A DNA stretch of 64,000 bases from Chondrosia reniformis. Its lineage: Eukaryota; Porifera; Demospongiae; Chondrillida; Chondrillidae. The notes beneath the pieces were generated by a model that was not told the origin of the DNA, did not search any database, and saw only the letters and a program-made list of their open reading frames with translations. A program made the position numbers and the translations under genes. This document shows, piece by piece, positions 11,328-21,063 of the stretch. The stretch spans positions 8,209,501-8,273,500 of the forward strand of contig OX359193.1 of NCBI GenBank assembly GCA_947172415.1. Direction: 5' to 3'. Numbering within the stretch: position 1 is the first letter of the stretch; each line of letters begins with the position of its first letter.

Positions 11328-12518
11328 ATGGTAAGAAGTAGAATTTGAAGAATAAAATGTAATATATTTAATCACTTTCAATGCATTGAGTATTCTTTAA
11401 AGAAGTTTATATATACGTATGCAACCATCAAATATATATATATATTTATGAAATGGTCACATTCAGCTTATATATTATATATTGTCAAAGCCCCTATTTC
11501 TCTATTGGCCACAGTTTATTGTACTAGTTGCCGCCAGCTTGCTGGGCCTGGGTCTGGCTCTCCCTGGTGGTGCCCCAGACGGGGCCTGCAACATTATCTC
11601 TCCCGTCAACAACAATGCACACACACTGATCAGCACAACAGGAATGAACCAGCCCTTCCAACTCACCATTGCTCCACAGGTGCTTCCAGACTCCATAATA
11701 GACGTCTGTGACTGCTCCTATAGGCCAGGTGGATTCTATTCAGGTACAAATACCAGGACACTCACTAACACTGTCTCATTTTGTGTGCTATATGTGTGAG
11801 TATAACAACTTGCTCTCTATTCATGCAGTGACATTAATGTCGCCTGTGAACCTCACCTTCCAAGGTTTCCTTATTGTTGCTGTTCAGCGTACTAATATTA
11901 CCAGGCGACTTGGAACTTTTCTAATTGTGGACAGTGCCAATTCACAGCTTGCTTGCAATGTGAGTATACGTTTACACACTTTACATGGCCTCTCAATGAA
12001 TGTGTTGCCATGATATAGGATGACAGAGGAGTGACTCACGTAAATCAGCAAAACAAGACTAGCATCACGGCAACCTGGATAGCCCCCACTAACAATTTAA
12101 CTGAGGACATTCAGTTTAGATATTCAGTAGTTGTGACTCCACCGGAGTCCTATGGTAACCAATATGGTCCTGTATTCTCAGGTAAGCACATTTCTGCACA
12201 CTGGAAATATACTCAAGTTTTATGTTCTTCTATTGTTTACACAGCCCCTATAGCTCTTCAACCTCAAAGTGAAGGTAGTGCAACAACAAGTGGAGACAGT
12301 GCAACAACAAGTGGAGGCAGTGCACCAACAAGTGGAGGCGGTGCAACAACAATGGGTAAGAGTAAAGTAGGCCGCCATATCTAAAGGCACGGTCTGCCAT
12401 TCCTGCTTATACATGCATATATAGCTTTATAATATCCTCCTGGTTTTCCTTCTATGTAGTCTCCAAGTTGGTCCTTGGAACAGCTGCAGCAATAATTATG
12501 TTGGCTATTGCCTTGTAA
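11328..12518 (+). CDS. Reeler-domain protein, GPI-type tail (copy B)
   Basis: Six exons (11328-11330, 11515-11743, 11829-11959, 12019-12181, 12254-12355, 12460-12518) sum to 687 nt, 228 aa. It has the same architecture as copy A: ATG-only exon, signal peptide, Reeler domain and GPI-type hydrophobic end. Exon 3 is 6 bp shorter (MSPVNLTFQGF against MSAPPMNLAFQGF). Exon 5 is 102 nt against 30 nt, because the Ser/Thr/Gly linker holds four imperfect copies of a GGSATTS-like unit, giving 24 extra residues of probable O-glycosylated stalk. Reading frame and splice sites are intact, so it should be functional. The promoter block at 11015-11327 is shared with copies A and C. Confidence 0.85.
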
Positions 12519-12770
12519 ATTTTATATTATTGTAACAAACACATGCACATAAAGTACATATATGTATATATATATAGGATTCTTTTGAATTGTTATAGAA
12601 TATACATACGTATAAATACATGGATATATTTAATATTTAAAATTTACATTGTGAATAATGTGTAATGAACTATACATCGATGTACATATATCTTTGATGT
12701 GACTTTGTGTGCATGCTACCATATGATATACAACATGCCGTCTCTTCTGCATGGCATATATATATATTTA

Positions 12771-13503
12771 GTAATAAACAGGCTTTTATCAAATATACAC
12801 TACAGAAAATCAATAATTCAGCATTAAAGGAATGGAATAAGGATGTAAATAGGATAGAAGTTAATAGTCAGTCTGGTGGTAGGTTGGCTCTCTACAGACT
12901 CTTGAAAGGGTGCCCCTCTGTGGAGGAGTATGTGGTGGTGGGAGAGGTTGATAAAAGGAGAGTTCTGGCGTCTCTGAGGTGTGGATGCCTGCCACTCCAA
13001 ATAGAACTTGGCAGAATCCGACATCCTAAGGTGCCACTGGAGGACCGGGTCTGTAGACTGTGTAACCTTGGTGAGATTGAGGATACCACACACTTTTTGA
13101 TCACATGTCCCACTTTTAACAATCTTCGATGTAAGTTATTTAATGAATGCATTAACTATCACCCCCACTTCTTTTCTTTAACACCTTTGCAAAAGTGCCT
13201 TTTTACTCTATCATATCCTAGTAAACAAATCACTAATCTTATTTATGATATGTATTTAAAGCACAAATCCCTTAGCTAATTATTTATCATGGATTTTTAT
13301 AGAGCATGCACATCCCCACCCCTCACCCCCACCCTGTATACATAGATATACCTAGCTGCATGTCAATTCCAGAAGAGCAATGAACTTTCAAGTACTATTT
13401 ATCATGACTTTCCTTTGTAATGTGACTTGTAAACCTGAACTGGTTGGGTCATTCTTATTAATCTTTGTATGGCATGTCACAATAATAAACAATCATTATT
13501 ATT
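12771..13503 (+). mobile_element. 5'-truncated non-LTR retrotransposon (3' end of reverse transcriptase ORF)
   Basis: The frame ending at 13279 encodes the C-terminal region of a LINE polyprotein, including a zinc-knuckle CRLCNLGEIEDTTHFLITC preceded by LRCGCLPLQIELGRIRHPK, typical of the region after the reverse transcriptase. About 220 bp of 3' UTR follow, then an (att)n tail near 13495. Copy A of the duplication continues across the same point without it, so both borders are defined by the empty site. It is heavily 5'-truncated and lacks the catalytic domains, so it is dead. The exact LINE clade is not assigned. Confidence 0.85.
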
Positions 13504-15080
13504 ATATATATATGTGTATATATGTATATGTGTGTGTGTACAGTTGCTATACAAGCTTGGATTATTATGCTAAAAATTGATTAATGTACATGTATGTGAA
13601 AAATGGCAGACTTGTTGATTTTGTTTGTAATGCATGATTGCATGTGTCTCTGATTTCTGCTCTTAAGTCTTTGCCAAGAGTTATATACTCTTTTCTTATC
13701 ACTTCAAGTTAAATGTCAATCTCATTCAACTCTTTGCATGGGCTCCCTGTATAACTCATGATGTAATACTGGTCTGATATTGATAGAAATGCCATACCAT
13801 ATAAGAAGGTGGATAGCCATTTTGTATTTTACAGTGTCAATTTAATAGCAGTTTGTGGTCCCCAGAATAATGAATGAAAAGTATAGCTACTTGCAATTGA
13901 TAAAGAAGGGTTTCATGTCAGAGAACAGAGGAATGACCCTTTCAAGTAATACATAATGGCTAATCAGTCAGTGCTAATCTAATATATACATACACACAAT
14001 AGTTTAATATGGCTATGTCTGGTTATATATGTCCATCTATATTATAAGCTTTATCTTAATTTATATATGCAGTAATAGCATTGTGTTACTTGGGGACCCA
14101 TTTAAGCATCTTATTGTAATTGGCTTCACAATAATCAGTTTAATGGTCTTTAAGAGTCTTCAATGTCACACACACATACACATACACATGAATAATCAAT
14201 TTCTTATTTAGAGTATAAAGACCTATGAAGAACTTTGGTTTCTTCTTTTCCTTTTCTTCTTCTCCACTGGGCCTGACAGATGTTCCTGGGAATTCTACCC
14301 TTCATCAGTGACCCTGGCAAGCTTTGTCTTCTTCTTAATCTTCTGTGAGTCCTTCTTATACTATTATGAAGAAAGCAGCCTTATCATTGAGCTTCTATTG
14401 AATTCTATATACCTATATACTACTTATTAGTCAGAAGCTGTAGATATCACTTTATAAGAGGTGAGACAAGTCCATACTTCAATGCTCACCATACTCTTTA
14501 CATGAGAGAGCTATATACTGTATATAGTTTATTTAAAGAATTATCCATTGTGTCCTAATAATATATATGTACTGTAAGTGTATGGGGATATGAATTAAAT
14601 ACTACCTTTAATAAATCCTCTCTTCTCAATTCTTACTCTCTCCCTCTCCTATATATGTCATGTGTGCACCTTAGTATTAATAGTTAATACACTAAATAGA
14701 AAGTTTACCCAGTTGTGTGCATTTAAAAGGTGCATGATGCTTAAATGGAGTGATCATGTTCAGTCTACTAGTTATTTAGAGTGTCATGATCAATCCATTG
14801 AAGGGCTCACAAATCCAATAAACACCAACCTTGTAAACCTCCACTTCCTCTCTCCACAATACTGTGAATCCCTCCATCCTTCCCCTCTATTGAAAGCATA
14901 TTAGGTTGGACCTGCTATATGGGATTAATGGGATTATGCAGTCTTGTGTGGCTGCAGTATTATGAGTACTTTATAAGCTGGGGAGTGTGGAGAGGGGAAA
15001 CATTTACTTACTAGACTGTCTGCTGTAGTAGCTGCAACAGTGTGTGCTATATACCCTTCACAGGAATATAAGACCTAGAA
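13504..15080. other. downstream part of duplication unit 2 and third promoter copy
   Basis: 13504-14640 repeats 9730-10930. 14760-15080 is the third copy of the Reeler promoter block, now driving copy C. No additional gene is seen. Confidence 0.7.
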
Positions 15081-16016
15081 ATGGTAAGTATAAAGAAGTC
15101 AATTTGTATGATATTAACAGTTAGCAACATGGTGTTAAAATACAGAGAAATTGTTCAATTTTGGCTACAGATCTCTCTTGTGCTTGTATTAAGTCTGCTG
15201 GCTCCAGCCTCTGCACGTCCTGGGGGAGCACCTAATCCTTCCTGTGATGCCGTGTCCCCCGAGACGCCTCATCAGCTGGCAACTGGTCCAGTGCCCTATG
15301 TTCTAAGTGTCACAGACCCTTTGAGTTCCAGTGACGCTTGCATCTGCAGCTACATTCCTGGACAAACCTACCAAGGTACATACTTATCTAAGGACTTTTA
15401 TGGGAACTATCAATCTGCCAGTATATACTCAAGGATGGTGTTAATTTTAAGATACTTTTAATCTGTCTTTGCAGTTACTTTAACTTCTTTTCCTGCCGCA
15501 AACATACCTTTCAGAGGATTCCTGATCACAGCCACTGCAAGTGATGATATTACCCGAAGGTTGGGAACATTTGAGATTGTCGATGAGGCCAACTCACGCT
15601 TGACTTGTGTTGTACGTAAATAATTGTGCTACCGTAACCTGTTTGCATGCATACGATTCCAATATATATAGAATTAATATATACTCGGAAAATATCCAAA
15701 AATATGCCCATATATGAAATCAAATATTTATATCTGCCATACAGGACAACAGAGGCGTGACACACATTAATAATAATGACAAGATGATGATAACAGCCAA
15801 TTGGATTGCACCTGGGCCAGGGGTCAATGCAACAGACCTGTTGCAGAGGTCAGATGTAACGTTCAGATTTGCTGCAGTTACTATTCTCACACAATCTTAT
15901 GCCAACCAGTTAGGACCTATGGTGGCTGGTGAGTCGATGACTGTCTCATCCATCTCTTTTGTGGCCTGTTTCATTGCATTCTTTTTCTATATACAGATCC
16001 TGTATTCATACCATAG
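15081..16016 (+). CDS. diverged Reeler-domain protein (copy C), stop before the hydrophobic tail
   Basis: Five exons (15081-15083, 15171-15375, 15475-15611, 15745-15928, 15997-16016) sum to 549 nt, 182 aa. It uses the same ATG-only first exon, then a signal peptide (ISLVLVLSLLAPASARPGGA) and a full Reeler domain (FRGFLITATAS, ITRRLGTFEIVDEANS, ITANWIAP, VTFRFAAVTI). It is clearly homologous to A and B but strongly diverged. The last exon reads DPVFIP and then TAG at 16014. Directly after the stop the same frame stays open to 16082 and encodes a hydrophobic stretch, IAVVAVFLFTLNLF, like a GPI signal. As read, the protein is secreted rather than anchored. A recent nonsense change or alternative splicing are both possible. 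Confidence 0.75.
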
Positions 16017-16082
16017 GCCTGGCCAACAATTGCAGTGGTTGCTGTATTTTTGTTCACTCTTAACTTGTTTCATAGAATTTGA

Positions 16083-19015
16083 TTACTACATTACCACTCA
16101 AATGAATTAACTTATAATTTCATCTCAATCAAGCACTCACATGAATTTAATATATTTAGAAATTTTGAAGTCTACATAATATTATATATTATGTTGACCC
16201 GATCACCCGCTATACAATGCTATTTGGAAAAGTTGTTATTGAACTGTTGTTATTGTATTCTCTGTCATAGGACAGTAAGTGAGTTGTTTTGAACTAGACC
16301 TGCTATTGTTCTTTGTTATTGTTCATACAGACAATCTCAGCTAGAACATTATAATAAGGTTCTTTAATTAATAACCAATCACCATTTATCCTAACTTAAT
16401 TGATCAGATAAAGAATACAAACTGACATGTTATACTTTAAGCAACAGTGGGAATCTCTTAAGACAAGCATCACATAATGAGAAGATATTAAACAGTTGAT
16501 GCAATAGAGTCATCAATCCTTTTATTTCATTCAAGAGTAGCTCATAACTTAATTATAGCAGGAACAAATACTAGACATGCATCATGTATAAGTGCAGTTA
16601 TACAAAATGCATACCTGCATGTGTGACTTGAATCACTTAACACTACCTGTTTTGGACTGTAATATCTAACTATCTAGTACTGTAACATTCATTCATACAT
16701 GGTGAACTAACTTGTCTAGTCCTTGACCCATTTCCAATCATGAGTTTAGTTCCCTATAGGCAATTTTACAGAGTAGGCATAGCATGTAGGAAAATGGTGT
16801 ATTAGATTTTTCATTCATACATTGTTAACTAAAATCATTTACAACCTAACTTATATGTATTACAACCAATTCATATGTATACAAGAATAATTCATATGAT
16901 TCTGAGTGTGACTTAAGGAAATTGACTAAGAACAAGAAGTTCATACCTAAGTACAAATTACCATGGCAACACCTAAATAAAAACACTGCCATAGCAACAG
17001 CTGCAATTCATGTAATCAATTCAAGGCTATAAACTGAATTATTAGAACATTAACTTATAGCTGGTCACAAAAACCTGATGAAAGTGTACATGTTATAATT
17101 AGTTATCAATATTTCCACTAGCTGTCCTATGCACACAAACACAATCTAACAGAGGCACTTGAAAATTCAAATTAAACTGTATGCCTATTTGGTACTTTAT
17201 ACAAAGTCTTATTTTAAAATTTCAAAGTTGTCTACAGCAGAGACTAACTTTTAAAAGTGCTTTCTGAATTAGGATATTAGATGCCATTTCTATGTACCAA
17301 AGCCTCACAGAGCTGTGCATGTAGCATCTTGTCCACGTCTTGTCAATTTCTTCGTCAAACTTGTCATCCCAGAAATGTACAGTGCATTCTGATAGGTCCT
17401 ATGAGTTCATGAAGGAACAGCAATCAAAGTTGTCAACATTTAAGCAAGACAAACAACCACATATATAGAAGGCTAGGAGTGTGGGACAAACCTTAAGCGA
17501 ATAAGAACAAACTTAATCTTAAAATAAAGCTTTGCATTCAATAGGAAACAACTTTACACAGCCACCATTTTAATCAGCCATCTTGCTATCTCATCTGATC
17601 ATGTAGACATTGGTTTTATGCATTCTCCAAAATAGTTTGTGATGTCAATTTTATAGATGTTATCTTGAGCATTTGAGTTTGCAGTGCTCAAATTTAAGCC
17701 ACTGAGTAAATTGTAAGAAGAAGCTAAGTAGATCTCCAGGTCGCTAGACTTGGTTGGTTGTATGAACTTTTGTTCTTAAATGTCAGGCATGTTTTCCTCA
17801 AATCTGACTAAATTGTTCTTACCATGGTTACATTGCCATAGCAACAGCTGCAATCCATGCAATCAATTTAGGCTGCAACTGAACAATTAGAACACTAACT
17901 TAGCTGGTAGTACAATGTCTTAATTTAAACTTTATAAAGTACAAATGAACTTTATAAAGAGCATGAATGATTCCCATGTAACTATGAAGTTGTCTACAGT
18001 ACATATATTATATAAGACAAGAGTGAAAATGGATATCTTGCCAAATGTCAATGTCACACTGAAGTCTGAGTAAGCCACCAAAATAATAAACTAGCTCAAA
18101 GGGATTGTACAGTTTCATAGCCAGATAGTAAGGCAAACTGATCTATAGGACACAGAGAACCTGTTAAGCATGTACTGCACACCTCCCCTAACTGAATTAC
18201 AGTAGCTGGGAGTTACTAGTTACTAGGGACTGGTAGACATGTTAAATCTGGTGGACCCATTGAACAGATGTAATCCAGAACCTTTACAGTTGCTATACTC
18301 ACTGTCAATCCCATGTAAATTTTTCCCTTGATCCAACACTTTCTTTCACTCTTTTCTCCTCGTTTCTTAATTGGACATGTTGCTAGGTAACCGACATAAA
18401 TAGATGAATACACAGCAAATCAAGTATAGGCTCCACAATAAGACGTTTACTTGTCTAATCAAATTTTAATGTTAGTTTTGTATAAACGTTAAGTACAAAT
18501 TACATTTTGAACAGTCTCACAAGTAAAAAGTATTTTACATGAGGTAAAGATGCTGTTAAATACGTATGCTAATCATAACATTATAGACTTCATTTAAAGT
18601 AGCTATATAGTTTATCTGATTCTCTAAACAAGATGATCTACCAATTACGCATGGATAACGCCAAAGTTAGGCAATTGCAATATGGGCTACGACCATTTTG
18701 GATTCACAAATTGATTGAGCAATAACACGAGATTTTGCTAGGATGAACAAAATAGCGTGAGTGATTCTTGTTAAATAAATATCCTTGTGTCGTTGTCCTG
18801 TGTTGTGCATGAAACATTCCGATTGATATGTCGATTCATGCATTTGCAAGAGCTTGTGAAATAAAAGATCACTGCTGAAATAATCAGAGGTTCATTAAGA
18901 TATTGATAGCTTGTTTATTAATTAAGCAATTCTGTTCATGGTGTCACTGGACATTTTATGATTTGCTTCGCTGGATAGCCATGATTGATTTCTAGTCGAA
19001 ACTCATTAAACAATA
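16083..19015. other. gene-poor AT-rich region with an old internal duplication
   Basis: No splice-consistent coding frame was found over nearly 3 kb. Two direct repeats stand out: 16976-17062 resembles 17834-17920 (both contain ccatagcaacagctgcaat, then a tagaacattaactta-like stretch), and gttgtctacag recurs at about 17229 and 17989. This suggests a decayed duplication of about 860 bp. Confidence 0.55.
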
Positions 19016-19019
19016 ACAA

Positions 19020-20010
19020 CTTGCTGAATAGGCCGGGTCATGTTCTGCATGTTGTCTATTGTGTTCAAAGAGGACTTCGAAAACAATAAGCAAAATTTTA
19101 GTTCCACGATTTTCCGCCAAGTTCACGATGTTTCCCGCCGACAATTTCTAATAAATAGGCAAGGAAATTTTCAGTCTTTGGCCTCCGGGCTATCAACTCT
19201 GGAGGTCTACTTTGGTGTGGATCGATGCGCCAACCATTCTTGGAGTACGAGTAATGGTACATGCCTATCCGAAGGGTCATCGGTGTTCGTATAGTGGGGT
19301 GGTCTCTCTACCTATGGGTTAGTGCCTAGAGATGTATCTCACTATTAATCTTGCTTGTGTGTTAAATTGGCACTTGCGGATTCTTGCTATACGACCCGTA
19401 CCTGGAGGTGTTGGTGTGGTCCAGTGCCACTACGTAGTCGGTCAGGAAGCTATTGTAGGCTGCCACATCAGGTTGGTTTGGAAGCATTTGCATTTGCATT
19501 TGGAATTTTACATGCGCATGTGCTCAATCTTTATGTCCGTATATGTACGTCTATATATATGCTGGTAATTATGTATTATCTATTCTTTCTTGTAGTTCAT
19601 CGATGGGTCCCTACTCTAAAGCAACCTGGCCGATCCCAATGAGCTAAAGTCTGTGTACAGTGCTCCCAAGCTGCGTTGTGTGCACATGATGATTCTCATT
19701 GGTGGGAGTTTGTGGTCCGCCAGGGTCGGGCTTGTTCTGTCCGTAGCGTGAGGCAGGGCAAGACTAGTAACTGGTCACAGGTCGGTCAGGTACGCCGGAC
19801 CGTTCCCGAGCAACTTCTCTTACGACGCAAGTAGTGGAAGTGTCAAACAGAGTTGAGAAACCGGAGGCCTTTTGGGGCACGAAGTACTTCTACCTCCTCG
19901 TGGTGTGCCCTGGGGTCAACTTTACAGTCAGTAAAGTGATGCAAAAAGAAGTACTGCAGCACCGTTCCAGTAACACTCAAAAGAAGAAGAAACAAGGCTA
20001 AGAACATGAC
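19020..20010. other. GC-richer island with several short open frames, unassigned
   Basis: Base composition rises sharply against the AT-rich flanks. On the + strand about 60 codons are open up to 19835 (with VCVQCSQAALCAHDDSHWWE). A second, frame-shifted stretch ends at 19999 (EAFWGTKYFYLLVVCPGVNF, then a Lys-rich end). On the - strand a frame from 20007 begins MFLALFLLLLSVTGTVLQYF, signal-peptide-like, and a possible exon near 19480-19402 reads AAYNSFLTDYVVALDHTNTS before a GTACGG donor. I cannot decide which strand, if any, is coding. It may be a decayed transposon, an orphan gene or foreign DNA. Confidence 0.3.
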
Positions 20011-21063
20011 CACTTCATAGCCACGAAGAACCTTTTAAGAACATTTTTAGTTTTGAACGTTTTTCTTTTAAAATTTTTGAAGTGTACATTTCAGAATTTT
20101 CAAACAAAAAATAACCATTGTGCAATGATTACTGATATATGTAATGACGAATTCATAATGAGCTTGGCATAAAACATTAAAAGGCTTATGCTAAAGTATA
20201 ACCTAGCTTATAGAGTAGGGATTTCTTCTAACTACGTCGAACTTATCTTTAACTTAAAGCTATCCTTATATTATCACAAATGCATTCATCAGCATTCAGT
20301 ATACTCTTGTAAATTATTGCATAACAAGCATTATAACAGCTTCATATCAAGTACCAAAGGCTACTTTTCTAATATCTACATTTTGCATGATTACAGTTAT
20401 CCTAGTATTTAGGTACTTGTAATTGCATTGGACTGTGTAATGAACTAGTAATTAAACGAATGTCAGTCATATGAGAAAGAAAAGAAAAAAGAAAAAAAAG
20501 AAAAAGAATAAAGAAAAAGGAAGAAAAACGAAAAAAGAAAAAAAACGAAAAGAAAAAATATCGGAAAGATCAGATCCTTCTGATCATATGTTTGGTTTCC
20601 ACATTCCCTTTTGCCTCTTCCTGTTTGTTTTCTCTTCCTTTTCAGGTATCTTTAAATTTCCGATCCTCCTCTTGATCAACCTCTTCTCTAATAGCAAATA
20701 GCAAAGCTCTGTGTATTAACGAAACCTGCTGCAGATAAATTAAAATACTGGTGGTATATGAACTTAATGTATGGTGAAATATGGTTATATGATCAGTTGG
20801 TATATGAACTTAATGTATGGTGAAATATGGTTAAATGATCAGTTGGTATATGAACTTAATGTATGGTGAAATATGGTTATATGATCAGTTGGTATATGAA
20901 CTTAATGTATGGTGAAATATGGTTATATGATCAGTTGTTGCAACCTGAAAATACTATTTTGTAATAATCATTAATTTGTTGTTACAATTAACTTTTACTA
21001 TTGTTTGTATAGATACAGTACATAAAAATAAATATGTGACTAAGTGTTGCTGAAGCAAAGAAA
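20011..21063. other. non-coding stretch between the island and XPG
   Basis: AT-rich sequence that contains an A/G-rich low-complexity run (20471-20565) and the 46-bp tandem repeat listed separately. No gene is supported. Confidence 0.6.
20752..20937. repeat. 46-bp tandem repeat, four copies
   Basis: The unit ttggtatatgaacttaatg followed by tatggtgaaatatggttatatgatcag repeats four times with almost no change. The core taatgtatggtgaaatat nearly matches the start of the satellite monomer at 61.7-64 kb. Confidence 0.9.

Larger units (their letters stand above)
10960..14640. repeat. tandem segmental duplication, unit 2
   Basis: It matches unit 1 across promoter, gene and downstream flank, but is about 730 bp longer because of an inserted retrotransposon fragment at 12771-13503. 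Confidence 0.9.

Noticed and set aside
10232..14211. Identical 60-aa frames at 10232-10414 and 14029-14211
   Set aside because: Identity comes from the segmental duplication. Composition is AT-rich noise and no splice or homology evidence supports coding.
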